A stretch of DNA of 64,000 nucleotides from Streptomyces sp. NBC_01591 (GCF_035918155.1 NZ_CP109327.1:3658001-3722000), one strand, 5' to 3'. Shown: positions 32,559 to 41,589, counted from the first letter of the stretch. Numbers and translations are program-made. The notes: generated by a model from the sequence alone, not told the origin.

Positions 32559-33374
32559 TCAGCGCACCCGGCCGACGCCCACGTAGAAACCGCTGCGCTC
32601 CCGCACCGGAGCGGGCTCCTCGCGGTACCACTCCGTGGCGAAGACCAGCCCCGGCTCGACGAGGTCCAGCCCGTCGAAGAAGGGCTCGACCTCACTCCGG
32701 GTGCGCATCCGCAGCGGGATGGCCCCCTTCTTGTACACGGTCTCGGTCTCCTGCTTGAGCTCCGGGTGCTGGTCGGCCGTGCCGTGCGAGAGCACCAGGA
32801 AACTGCCCGCGGGCAGCGCGTCGACGAGGGTGCGGGTGAGGCCGTACGGATCCTGGTCGTCCGGCAGGAAGTGCATGAGCGCGATGAGGGAGAGCGCGAT
32901 GGGCCGGTCGAAGTCGAGCAGTTCACGGGCGTGGTCGAGGATCACCTCGGGCTGCCGCACATCCGCGTGGAGGTAGTCGGTGACGCCCTCGGGCCTGCTG
33001 ACCAGCAGCGCCTCGGCGTGCCGCAGGACGATCGGGTCGTGGTCCGCGTAGACGATCCGGGCGGACGGGGTGATGCCCTGGACGACCTGGTGCAGATTGG
33101 GCTCGGTGGGGATGCCGGTGCCGATGTCGAGGAACTGGTCGACCCCGCTGCGGGCCAGCCAGGCGGAGGCCCGGTGCATGAAGGCCCGGTTCCGCGCCGC
33201 GTTGCCCCGCGCCTCCTCGGGCAGCTTCTCCGCCACCCGCTGGTCGACCGGGTAGTTGTCCTTGCCGCCCAGCAGCCAGTCGTAGACGCGCGCGGGATGG
33301 GGCTTGCTGGTGTCGATCCGGGGCTCGGGCATGTCGACCGGCACGGGGCGCTCCTCGCGGTGCGGAGAATTCAT
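32559..33374 (-). CDS. SAM-dependent methyltransferase-like protein (DUF574)
   Basis: A 271-residue actinobacterial DUF574 protein. Characteristic segments are PHPARVYDWLLGGKDNYPVDQ, NRAFMHRA, FLDIGTGIPT (SAM-binding motif I), ARIVYADHDPIVL and SLIALMHFLPD. Streptomyces genomes carry many such paralogues, often next to regulators; their substrates are not known. The ATG at 33374 is the likely start. An open frame continues to an ATG at 33410, and the well-conserved region begins only near residue 17. Confidence 0.88.
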   Translation of the reverse strand: MNSPHREERPVPVDMPEPRIDTSKPHPARVYDWLLGGKDNYPVDQRVAEKLPEEARGNAARNRAFMHRASAWLARSGVDQFLDIGTGIPTEPNLHQVVQGITPSARIVYADHDPIVLRHAEALLVSRPEGVTDYLHADVRQPEVILDHARELLDFDRPIALSLIALMHFLPDDQDPYGLTRTLVDALPAGSFLVLSHGTADQHPELKQETETVYKKGAIPLRMRTRSEVEPFFDGLDLVEPGLVFATEWYREEPAPVRERSGFYVGVGRVR

Positions 33375-33466
33375 GAGCGGGTAAGCGCTTCCAGCGTAGG
33401 CGACGCGCATACCGCCCCAACTGCCAGCCCCGTTCGCGCATTTCTGCGCGAGCCCTCTACGGACGC

Positions 33467-33733
33467 ATGCCGGGAGAGGACGGCAGCCCGCGCTTCATCG
33501 CACGTCTGCAGCGTCGACTCGTCCAGGCCTGGTACGAGCAGCTCACCGCCATCGACGCGGAGAGGCCGGCCGAAGCCGATCTGCCGGCCCGAGCCCATTA
33601 CGTGAGCGGCGGTCTGGTCGCCGTCATCACCCAGTGGGCGCAGGGCGAGTTCGACGCCGACAAGGAATCCGCCGACACCGCCGTACAACATCTCTCGCAC
33701 CTGACGTGGTCCATGAACCAGGGGCGGACGTGA
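33467..33733 (+). pseudogene. Remnant of a TetR-family regulator, C-terminal half only
   Basis: 88 residues that resemble only the C-terminal ligand domain of a TetR regulator: LVQAWYEQLTAID, LPARAHYVSGGLVAVITQWAQGEFDADKE and a final LSHLTWSM. There is no helix-turn-helix, and the upstream 50 nt do not encode one in any frame. It may be a truncated pseudogene or a small independent protein. Confidence 0.5.
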
Positions 33734-33790
33734 CGTCGCCGTACTTCCACGCATGATGAGGGCACCACCTCCCCGCCCTTGCAGTGGATC

Positions 33791-35269
33791 TCAGTGACCG
33801 GCGGAGGCCGCTTCGCGCCCGGCGACGGGGGATTGGTCCGCAGGGGCGAAGGCGGGGGGCTTGCGGGGCAGCAGGAGGACCGGAATGAGAGTTGCCGCGG
33901 TGAAGGCGACCACCCACCAGAACGACTCGCTGAAGGCACCGTTGAGCGAAGCGCCTTGCGATCGCCCGTCGGCGAGGGCCTGCTGCAGTACGGTCGCGAC
34001 GACAGCGGTGCCGATCGAGCCGCCGAGACGCTGGAAGATGTTCATCGCGCTCGAAGCACGCGGCATCGCCGCCGGAGGCAGCGAACGGTAGGCAGCGGCC
34101 AGGCTGGGCAGGGTGACCACTCCCACCCCGATGCCGCGCACCGCCATCGCGGCGGCCAGCAGCGGCCAGCCGGAACCGCTGTCCAGCATCACGAACGGGA
34201 TGGTGCCGAGCAGCGTGAGGGCCACACCCGCCAGGGCGATCGCTCCGGGGCTCAGCCGGTCGGTCGCCCGGCCCGCGACAAGCATCGCGATGACGTAACC
34301 GACACCCTGCGGGGCCAGCATCAGGCCGGCCTCCAGGACGCTGTCACCGCGGTCCAACTGGAAGTAGAGCGGCAGCAGGAACATCGCGCCGAAGACGGCC
34401 GCGTTCAGGGTGAACTGCGTGATGACGGCGGCGGAGTAGCCGCGGTCGGCGAACAGCCGCAGATCGATCAGCGGTACGTGACGGGTGCGCAGAGCGTGTG
34501 CGGCGAAGCCCGCGATGAGGACAGCGCCGGTCGCGGTCCACGGCAGACTCCCGCCGGCGGCAAAGCCCTCGGCGCCGCTCCGGGCCATGCCGTAGAGCAG
34601 TAAGGCCAGACCGGGAGAGAGCATCAGCAGGCCGGCCATGTCGAGTCGCGGACGCCCGGCCGGCCGGTCGGCCGGGAGTTTCATCCAGGCGAGAGCGATG
34701 GCGGCCAGACCGACGGGGATGTTGACGAAGAAGATCCATCGCCAGCTCAGTTGGTCGACGAAGACTCCGCCGATGACCGGCCCGATGACCGGTGCGAGCA
34801 TCGCCGGAACGGAGACCACGGCCATGACACGGCCCATGCGCGAAGGGCCGGCGGCACGGGCCAGCATGGCCTGGGCCATGGGCATCACCATGCCGCCACC
34901 GAGCCCTTGGATCACCCGGAAGACGACCAGACTCTCGATGGACCAGGCGATGCCGGAGAGCACCGAGCCGATCAGGAACAGCACCTGTGCCGTGAGCCAC
35001 ATCCGCCGCGCGCCGAATCGCTCCATGGCCCAGCCCGAAAGCGGCACCACAAGGGAGAGAGCCAGCAGGTATCCGGTGATCGTCCATTGGATCGTGCCGA
35101 GCGACGCGTCGAACTCCTGGGACAGTGCGTCGATCGACACGTTGACGATGGTTCCGTCGAGCAGCGTGGTCACGGCGCCCAGGACGAGAACACCGCACAG
35201 CCACCAGAGCCCGGCGTCGATCTGATCGGGCCGTGTCGCTCCGGACGACTTCGGGGTGCGTGGGGGCAT
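33791..35269 (-). CDS. MFS drug transporter, DHA2 (EmrB/QacA) family
   Basis: A 492-residue proton-driven exporter with about 14 helices. Helix 1 carries LLDGTIVNVSIDAL (motif D1 of the DHA2 family), the loop 2-3 motif A is GWAMERFGARRMW, and helix 5 motif C is APVIGPVIGGVFVD. It also has WRWIFFVNIPVG. The divergent TetR gene and the palindrome at 35319 point to substrate-induced efflux, probably of an antibiotic or dye-like molecule. Confidence 0.94.
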   Translation of the reverse strand: MPPRTPKSSGATRPDQIDAGLWWLCGVLVLGAVTTLLDGTIVNVSIDALSQEFDASLGTIQWTITGYLLALSLVVPLSGWAMERFGARRMWLTAQVLFLIGSVLSGIAWSIESLVVFRVIQGLGGGMVMPMAQAMLARAAGPSRMGRVMAVVSVPAMLAPVIGPVIGGVFVDQLSWRWIFFVNIPVGLAAIALAWMKLPADRPAGRPRLDMAGLLMLSPGLALLLYGMARSGAEGFAAGGSLPWTATGAVLIAGFAAHALRTRHVPLIDLRLFADRGYSAAVITQFTLNAAVFGAMFLLPLYFQLDRGDSVLEAGLMLAPQGVGYVIAMLVAGRATDRLSPGAIALAGVALTLLGTIPFVMLDSGSGWPLLAAAMAVRGIGVGVVTLPSLAAAYRSLPPAAMPRASSAMNIFQRLGGSIGTAVVATVLQQALADGRSQGASLNGAFSESFWWVVAFTAATLIPVLLLPRKPPAFAPADQSPVAGREAASAGH

Positions 35270-35318
35270 GGCCGGCTTTCCTTCCGTACGGAGGCGGAGT
35301 CAGAGCGCACCCAGCCAC

Positions 35319-35345
35319 AAAACTTAGACGGGTCCGTCTAGTTTT
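35319..35345. promoter_or_regulatory. TetR operator between the MFS and TetR genes
   Basis: Core palindrome TAGACGG-GT-CCGTCTA (35325-35340), extended by AAAAC on the left and GTTTT on the right. A degenerate second copy (TAGACtgggtcGTCca) follows at 35352. It lies 56 nt from the MFS start and 56 nt from the TetR start. Confidence 0.75.
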
Positions 35346-35400
35346 GAATGTTAGACTGGGTCGTCCAGAAGTCAAGTGACAGATGGAGGGGATGCAGTCA

Positions 35401-36084
35401 GTGGCAGGCAGCAAGCAGACGGAGGCACCGGTCCCGACGGAGGCACAGGGCCCGCGTCGGCGCAGACAGCACGGCGGCAGGGACCGTAGGGCGCAGATCC
35501 TGGAAGCGGCTGCCCGCGTCTTCCTGCGCGACGGGTTCGCCCGGGGCAGCGTCGACACGATCGCGGCCGAGGCGAACGTGGCGAAGCAGACGCTCTACAA
35601 CCACTTCGGCGACCGGGACGCCCTGATCGGCTGCGTCGTGGAGCTCGCCATGGATCCCCTGGCCGCGCAGTTCCAGACCGTGTTGGAGGAGACCATCGCG
35701 GCACACGGAGGCACGGACCTCCGGGCGCAGTTCGTCGACTTCGGGCGTCGCTGGGTGCGCCTGATGCTCTGTGACGAGACGGCCGCCCTGCGCTGGCGAG
35801 TGCTGGCCGACGCACCGCTCGAGGAGTCGCTGCACACAGCCCTGCGCGGCATCGACCAGGAGGCGAGCATCCGGGATGTCGCCGCCCGGCTCACGGTCCT
35901 TCACCAGGGCGGGCACCTGTCGGTGGACGATGCCGACGTGGCGGCCCGGCAGCTGCGCGCCCTGTTGATCGGTGAGGCCCAACTGGCCTCGATGCTGGGC
36001 CAGGTGGAGCTGGACGATGCCGCGATCGACGCGATCGTCGAACGCGGCATCGGTATGTTCATCCGGGCCTACGGAAGGACGTGA
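35401..36084 (+). CDS. TetR family regulator of the MFS exporter
   Basis: A 227-residue repressor from the GTG at 35401, the start with GGAGGGG at proper spacing; ATGs at 35383 and 35392 are less well placed. After a basic N-terminal arm, the HTH reads GSVDTIAAEANVAKQTLYNHFGDRDALI. The C-terminal domain (TetR_C_7/AefR-like, with LRWRVLADAPLEESL) binds the inducer. It is divergent from the exporter and shares its operator region. Confidence 0.92.
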   Translation: MAGSKQTEAPVPTEAQGPRRRRQHGGRDRRAQILEAAARVFLRDGFARGSVDTIAAEANVAKQTLYNHFGDRDALIGCVVELAMDPLAAQFQTVLEETIAAHGGTDLRAQFVDFGRRWVRLMLCDETAALRWRVLADAPLEESLHTALRGIDQEASIRDVAARLTVLHQGGHLSVDDADVAARQLRALLIGEAQLASMLGQVELDDAAIDAIVERGIGMFIRAYGRT

Positions 36085-36181
36085 CCGGATAGCGGGACCG
36101 TGGCAGGACGGGGCCGTTCCATGCAGGCCCCGCCCTGGTGTCGCCGCACGACCTTCTCGAAAACGACCTCCGGAAACACAA

Positions 36182-36215
36182 AGATCCCGCCCGATCTTTC
36201 GATCGGACGGGATCT
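36182..36215. terminator. Strong hairpin after the TetR gene
   Basis: AGATCCCG-c-CCGATC pairs with GATCGG-a-CGGGATCT. The same ATCCCGcCC...GGaCGGGAT pattern, including the C/A mismatch, occurs at 55704-55746 at the other end of the accessory region. Confidence 0.75.
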
Positions 36216-36391
36216 CATGTGTGCGGTGGGGTGTTCACGAGTGCGTCTGACCTGCAACGATGCGGCACCCTCGAAGCCCCCTTCCCGCGACGCGGCAGCC
36301 CCCTTCCCATCTCTTCATGCTCACGACAATCACATCACCCTTCCGCCTCACTGGCGTGGCTGTTTGATTAGCCACTGGCGAGACTTGCACC

Positions 36392-36841
36392 ATGCACCGC
36401 CTCCCCTCCCCACGCTTCAGACGCATCGCTAAACTCGTCGCGATCGACTCCGCCCATCGAATCGCCCTGCTCCCTCGCCGGGCCGGACACCGGACCTGGG
36501 TACTGCCCCAGCGCTGTACCCGACTCGATGAGACTTACGGGAACGCTGTCGCCCTCCTCTGCCAAGATCTGCTGGCCTCATACCCGATCCGGCTCGGCAC
36601 CGTCACCGGTCGCCGCTGGGCCCCGGCACCCGAAGGTCTCGCGCCGCGAGCGGAGACGCGGTTCTACATCGTCCGGGTCGATGCGGAACCGGCCGACGAG
36701 GGCCCGGGAGGGCGCGCCCTGTGGGCGCCTCGCGCCGTACTGGGACTCTGGCTGGGGCGCCCGGACATCGAGACCGTAAACGTTCTCGCCGACGGGTATC
36801 TCGACGGCTGGCTGCCGGACGGACCAATCACTCTGGACTGA
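36392..36841 (+). CDS. Hypothetical protein with degenerate Nudix-like features
   Basis: A 149-residue protein. The segment IALLPRR...TWVLPQRCTRLDETYGNAVALLCQDLL has the layout of a Nudix hydrolase strand-loop-helix (WVLPgG..E..E). However, the catalytic Glu pattern GX5EX7REUXEE is missing, so catalysis is unlikely. The ribosome-binding site is weak. It lies at the left edge of the accessory region, and I cannot assign a function. Confidence 0.5.
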   Translation: MHRLPSPRFRRIAKLVAIDSAHRIALLPRRAGHRTWVLPQRCTRLDETYGNAVALLCQDLLASYPIRLGTVTGRRWAPAPEGLAPRAETRFYIVRVDAEPADEGPGGRALWAPRAVLGLWLGRPDIETVNVLADGYLDGWLPDGPITLD

Positions 36842-37086
36842 GCCGAACAGAGGTGTTCGTCTTCTGAGCCGGGACGACCGGCCGGCTCAAGTTCGGTCGC
36901 TGTGGCCGTGCAAGAGGTAGTGGGAGTCGCCTGGGTGGCGTTGCACCCGCGACTGCCGCCAAGCGGCGTCGAAGGAAAGTCGTCGCGGTGGTGAAGCGCG
37001 TGTACGGGCCCGGCGCATCAGGCGTAGTGCACGCACGCTGGTGCGCGGTGAGAGCAGGAGACGCCACAGCGTCGTGTGCGCGGCGC
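36842..37086. other. Intergenic region without recognised features
   Basis: No convincing coding frame, hairpin or RNA gene seen between the Nudix-like gene and the module below. Confidence 0.5.
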
Positions 37087-37860
37087 TCACGGCGCCTCCT
37101 CCGCGGCGGTGGCCTCGCCGGTCGCGGGATCCGTTTTCGTCAGGGCTTCGACCTGGTCGGCATGGCCGGGCTTCCGGGCGGCGCGCATGCCGTCGGCAAG
37201 GAGCATCATCAGTAGTCGCTTCTGTTCCTCCTTGGGGAACTCGGCGAGGAAGTCCCGGAGAATGTCGAGGAGTTGCAGTTCCACGGGTTCGTCGCGGCCC
37301 TTCGGGTAGCCGCGCAGCCGTCGCGCGAGCGCTTCCAGCTCTGCTTCGTCAGGCGGCTGGGTGACGTGTGCATCGGGTTGTTGCAGCCACCTGGCCAGGA
37401 GGGCTGCCGGGTGGGCGAGTTCCTTGGCGAGGGCCTCTGTGCGCTGGCTGGTGAGGGTGTCCGCGGTCGCCTGGGCGCGTATGGCGGTGAGCAGTTCCTC
37501 CACTGCGGCACGGTCCTTGTCCGCGAGTTCGAGGCGGACGGAAGCGGTGACCCGAGTGGCGCGATCCGGGAGATCGAGGTCCTGAGGTTTACGTAACTGC
37601 TCTGCGCAAGCGTCCTGCGCGGCGGGGAGGTCGATCGGGTCCTGGTCGCGTACCGCAGCCGCCGCCGTGGTACGCAGGGCGGTGCGGACGCGGTTGGCAA
37701 TCTCGTCCGGGTCGTAGGGACCTGAGTGTTCCGGGGTCAGGGTGGCGTAGATGGTGGCTGTGTAATGAATGCCAGGTCGGCTGCTGCGCAGCACCGCGGA
37801 GAAAGCGCCGATCTTCCTGCGGAGTTGCTTGCGGCGGGCCCGTTTGGAGGTGCGACTCAT
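37087..37860 (-). CDS. Uncharacterised third protein of the NTPase module
   Basis: A 257-residue protein with a basic N-terminus (RTSKRARRKQLRRK), a beta-rich part (GIHYTATIYATLTPEH) and a long Ala/Glu/Arg-rich helical part from about residue 85 to 230. The alternation VTASVRLELADKDRAAVEELL...RAQATADTLTSQRTEALAKEL faintly recalls SPFH/band-7 chains, but I would not call it one. Its ATG overlaps the NTPase stop by 4 nt, so it is the last gene of a coupled operon with the NTPase and the small motif-bearing protein. Confidence 0.72.
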   Translation of the reverse strand: MSRTSKRARRKQLRRKIGAFSAVLRSSRPGIHYTATIYATLTPEHSGPYDPDEIANRVRTALRTTAAAAVRDQDPIDLPAAQDACAEQLRKPQDLDLPDRATRVTASVRLELADKDRAAVEELLTAIRAQATADTLTSQRTEALAKELAHPAALLARWLQQPDAHVTQPPDEAELEALARRLRGYPKGRDEPVELQLLDILRDFLAEFPKEEQKRLLMMLLADGMRAARKPGHADQVEALTKTDPATGEATAAEEAP

Positions 37861-40028
37861 ACCTCGCCCCCTGCCTCGGTGTGAGGCACGGGATCACCTT
37901 CGAGGGGCGTTGCGGGGCGCGGCTGAAGGGGCTGGTTGCCGCGCGGCTTCGGGTGTGCGTGCCGGGGAACGTTCCAGCGCAGGATGAGGCGCCCGCGCAG
38001 GTCGACGACCGACTGCGCGGTGTATTCCGTCCCGGCGCGTCCGGCAATGAAGGTGGACAGCGGGCCGGTCATCCAGTGTTCGCGGATGACGTGGTTGAGT
38101 ACCTCGACCACTGCGTCAGCGTCGAGCGCGCCGTCGGCCACGGCCTTGGCCCACGCCGTGAGCACCTCCTCGCACCGTGCTTCCAGGGCTGGCACGGACA
38201 GGGCGGCGGACCAGCCCTGCACCAGTTCATCCACTGTGTCCGCGTGCTCCAGGGCATTGGCCAGCAGCAGGGTCGCGGCAGGGTGGGCGGCATCAGGATG
38301 GAGCAGGGCCAGGACGGCGCGACGTGCGGCGAGATGGTTCCGGTCGTCCGGTTCCTTGCATTCAGTGAGCCATCTGTTGACCGTGGCCCATACGCGCGGC
38401 AGCAGCCGGACGTCCGAGCCCATGGCGCGCAGGGCCCCTTCGGCCACGGACACGGCGCTGTCGCGTTCGGGCCGGCCGAGTACCCAGCGCAGGCAGGTGA
38501 GCGCCTGGCGCGGGTATTCCTGCGAGAAGGGCCCTTGGCACACCACTGCGGCCACGGCAGCGTTGGCTCGGGACTCCTGGCCGGCCCAGGCCCGCAGTTT
38601 CGTACGGGCTTCCTGGCCCAGTGCGGGGTCCCTGGCGACGCGTGCGAGCAGACGTGACGCGCCGTCCTGCCCGGCGTCACCGGCGGCGGCCCATGTCTGG
38701 GCGACGTCCAGCGGGCGCAGGTCGCCTTCGTCCACTGCGAGTTGGGCGAGCAGGTCCGCGATCTCCCGGATCCGTGCGGCGCCCAGACCCTTGGGTCCGG
38801 TGAGCTGCTTCACCCACTTGATCAGGTTGGGCTGGACATCACTGAGCTGGCGCCAGAAATGCCGCAGTACTGCAGCGGGGTATCCGGGCAAGTGGCTGAA
38901 GGTGACTCGTTGGCCGTCGCTCTTCGCCTGGACTACTTCCAGGCGTGTGACGAGGTCACGGCCGGTGAGAATGTCCCGGATGCCTCGCGTCTTCTGGTCT
39001 TTGAGCAGCAGGCGTGCCCCATCCAGGACCTCGGCGGGAGTGAGCCCTTCCAGCATCACGGCGGCCAGCAGCAGTGCTCTGTCGTCCGCGCTGTCCTGTG
39101 TTTCACGGAAGACGGTACTGACCCGTTCGCGCCAGCGCAGTACGAGGTCGCGGGCGTCCTTGAGGGTGCCGCCCGCGTCGCTGATTCGGCTGAGTTCGAG
39201 GGCGAGCGCTGCGGCGTCGCCCGGCTGCATATCGGCGCGCAGGAGGTCGGCGAGGGGTGCTCGGTGGTCCTGTCCGTCGCTGCCTTCACCTTCGCTCCGC
39301 CCGTCGGCTTCCCGGACGGTTTCCTGCAGCCAGCCGCGGCGTGCGACCTGCGGATAGAGCCGCTCGATGTGGCGGCGCGTGATCTGGTCTCCTGGGGGCG
39401 CACTGACGACCCGGACGACGTTGTGACCCAGGACCGGGTCGGTCTCGGGCCAGCCGTGCTCGCCCGCGATCACGACGAGGTAGGAGCCCTTCTTGCGCAG
39501 GGTGTCAGCGTGTCCGAGGAACTTCCTGGCCGTGACGTCCGGCTTCTCCCAGCTCGCGCTCTCGCCCGAGACGTCGAGCAGGTAGCCCCGCCCGTGCTCC
39601 GCAGGGAGCAGGAACTTGTCCTTCTCGACCGAATCCCAGTCCGGCAGCACGCGCTCGAGGCGCAGCCGCAGCCTGGACCCGCCGACTCCGGGCAGTGCGG
39701 GCCGCAGGTCGGACAGAGCTCGCAGTCCCGCTGCGGATTTACCGGTCCCGGGTGGGCCGGCGATCACGACCACCCGCTCGTCCCGGCCGAGCATCGCCAG
39801 CACCCCGGGAGCGGTCGTGATCTCCTTGCCATCCTCGTCCTCGGCGACCCAGGCACGGCGGACGGCTTCGTTTTCCAGTGAGGACACAGGCTCGGTGGGC
39901 AGAGGCTCCTGCTGGTGCAGGTTGATGTCCCGCCCCGCCTGCAGCAGAGTCGAGTAGGTGTTGTTGGCGGCGTGGATTCCGTTGCCGCCGGGTGCACGGT
40001 TGTCGGGCTGAGCGGTGAATGAGGTCAC
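37857..40028 (-). CDS. STAND/NLR-like P-loop NTPase with N-terminal Asn/Gln-rich motif
   Basis: A 723-residue protein. Residues 17-37 hold a short low-complexity motif (A-A-N-N-T-Y-S-T-L-L-Q-A-G-R-D-I-N). Walker A is GPPGTGKSA (91-99) and a Walker-B-like strand is GSYLVVIAGE. Beyond about residue 330 the chain is all-helical and repeat-like (superstructure-forming helices rich in Ala, Leu, Arg), as in signal-transduction NTPases with a C-terminal sensor. The N-terminal motif matches the C-terminus of the protein encoded 7 nt upstream, which suggests NLR-to-effector signalling by motif templating. Known: many bacterial STAND proteins are antiphage sensors. Trigger and effector action here are unknown. 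Confidence 0.75.
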   Translation of the reverse strand: MTSFTAQPDNRAPGGNGIHAANNTYSTLLQAGRDINLHQQEPLPTEPVSSLENEAVRRAWVAEDEDGKEITTAPGVLAMLGRDERVVVIAGPPGTGKSAAGLRALSDLRPALPGVGGSRLRLRLERVLPDWDSVEKDKFLLPAEHGRGYLLDVSGESASWEKPDVTARKFLGHADTLRKKGSYLVVIAGEHGWPETDPVLGHNVVRVVSAPPGDQITRRHIERLYPQVARRGWLQETVREADGRSEGEGSDGQDHRAPLADLLRADMQPGDAAALALELSRISDAGGTLKDARDLVLRWRERVSTVFRETQDSADDRALLLAAVMLEGLTPAEVLDGARLLLKDQKTRGIRDILTGRDLVTRLEVVQAKSDGQRVTFSHLPGYPAAVLRHFWRQLSDVQPNLIKWVKQLTGPKGLGAARIREIADLLAQLAVDEGDLRPLDVAQTWAAAGDAGQDGASRLLARVARDPALGQEARTKLRAWAGQESRANAAVAAVVCQGPFSQEYPRQALTCLRWVLGRPERDSAVSVAEGALRAMGSDVRLLPRVWATVNRWLTECKEPDDRNHLAARRAVLALLHPDAAHPAATLLLANALEHADTVDELVQGWSAALSVPALEARCEEVLTAWAKAVADGALDADAVVEVLNHVIREHWMTGPLSTFIAGRAGTEYTAQSVVDLRGRLILRWNVPRHAHPKPRGNQPLQPRPATPLEGDPVPHTEAGGEV

Positions 40029-40035
40029 GACCCGC

Positions 40036-40488
40036 TCAAGCCCTCGGATTACGCGGCGGGACCCCGTAGTTGATGCCTCCGCTGCCAGCGTCCAGATTGC
40101 CGGACGCCTGCAGGATCTGACTGTTGCTGTTGTTCTGAGCGTTCAGTACAGGAGCGTCCGCCGAGGGCAGGTCCTGCGGGGCGGGCAGGAGCGCCGCCAG
40201 TTCGTCACTCATGTCCGGGTAGCGGTCCACGTAGGCAGCGAGCTGCAGGACGAGCCGCTGCTCCAGCCTGCGACGCACTCCGTCACGGTCTGCCTCCGCC
40301 GCCTCGGCGAGGGTCTGCTCCGCCGAATCGAGCAGCTCCAACTGCCGCTCCACGGTGGGCTCCCCGTCTCGCCTCAGGAAGCGCCCCAGGGCTCCACGCA
40401 ACGATGCCCAGCCACCCTTCGCCATCTCCGCCACCAAAGCACTCGCCACCGGCACAGCCACTGCCATCGCATCCAGTTCTGCAGCCAC
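40036..40488 (-). CDS. Small helical protein with C-terminal amyloid-like motif, candidate cell-death effector
   Basis: A 150-residue protein. The N-terminal region contains a hydrophobic helix (residues 8-40, VAVPVASALVAEM...) and two charged helices (45-100), followed by a Pro-rich linker and an Asn/Gln-rich tail. Residues 117-133 read A-Q-N-N-S-N-S-Q-I-L-Q-A-S-G-N-L-D, alignable without gaps to residues 20-36 of the NTPase. A helical N-terminus plus a C-terminal amyloid motif is the Bell/BASS effector layout. The start is a GTG at 40488 with GGGGAG close upstream; an ATG at 40467 is possible. Confidence 0.68.
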   Translation of the reverse strand: MAAELDAMAVAVPVASALVAEMAKGGWASLRGALGRFLRRDGEPTVERQLELLDSAEQTLAEAAEADRDGVRRRLEQRLVLQLAAYVDRYPDMSDELAALLPAPQDLPSADAPVLNAQNNSNSQILQASGNLDAGSGGINYGVPPRNPRA

Positions 40489-41589
40489 CGCTCCCCCTCG
40501 TTCGTGTACGTCGTCGATCCACGGCCGGACAACAGTCTGCGATCATTCGGGGACACAGAGCAGCGAGTCGCGGAGACGTGACGGAAACAGGTATGGCCGG
40601 TCACACAGGCCACAAGCCACATGTACCGCCCGGAACAAGTCATTCCATGTTGAACCGGATCACCCATCCCGGCGGCGTAGTGCGCTCACGGTCAACAGTT
40701 CGATGTGAATCAAGTCATTCCGGTACGCAGAGTTTGGAGTCCGGGCAGCAGGCGACACCCGGCAAGATGGCCGAATCCGGGCTCTGCGGCAGCGCGGCAA
40801 CGGCCCCACGGAAAGGCTCCCGAGCTGCCTGCCCGCAGGCAGTGAGGCACTCGCGGCCCGCCTACGCGCCCGACGGCGGCATTGCCTGCCCCAGGCGTAC
40901 GCGGAGGGTGGCTTCGAAGCCCTCGGCCGGGGAAAAGCGAACGCGGAGTCTGGCGACCTGCTCGGCGGTGGCTTCCCGATCCAGCCTCCGTGGGGCTTGA
41001 CGAAAACCCCATCACTGCAGGTCATAGCCTTGTGGTTGAAGCCACCGAAAATACTTTCCCAATTCCTGCGGAACGCAGCGCTTATCTTTGCAGCTCAGAG
41101 GCGCTGAAGTCCCTCTCGGCGAAGTTAAAGGCGCGGCCGTTGAAGATGGAGCTGCGCGGGAGAGACACCCCAGTTCACCGAAGGGGGCGAAGCTCCCTGC
41201 CAGAGGCTACTCAAGGGCGCAAAGGCGTGGCCACCGCTCGTCACGACCGGCTCGCGGCGTTCTGCTGGGCCAGCCGCTACAACACCCGATGCCGGCACTG
41301 CCGCCTCGGACAATGCTCCCCGGTCGCCAACGAGAACACCTTCTTCGAACCCCCAACTACGCTTCTTCGAGCTGCATAACCCCGCGTCCATCATCCGGAT
41401 CAAGGCCCGCAAGTCACCGTTTAGAAAGCCTGTGCCGTACCCGGTTCTCCATCCGCATTGGCCGAGAAGGTGCTGTTGCCGAAGCCCTGCGGAGGCTGTG
41501 AAAGAAGGACGCAGATGTGGTTGGTCAGAAGCCCCTGGAGTGTGCCTGGCTGTGCATTCCTCGATCAACACCTCCCACCGGCAAGGGCG
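40489..41589. other. Long non-coding stretch with possible transposase debris
   Basis: No intact gene is convincing. An 11-bp direct repeat, CAAGTCATTCC, occurs at 40636 and 40711, upstream of the NTPase module. Around 41210-41290 the plus strand reads GRKGVATARHDRLAAFCWASRYNT, which faintly resembles the C-terminus of IS5-type transposases (RxGxATRxDK). No upstream catalytic domain and no terminal inverted repeats were found. Confidence 0.35.

Noticed and set aside
36392..36841. Functional Nudix hydrolase
   Set aside because: The catalytic Nudix box residues are missing; only a loose strand-loop-helix resemblance remains.
41210..41290. Intact IS5-type transposase
   Set aside because: Only a short C-terminal-like segment; no catalytic residues, no inverted repeats.
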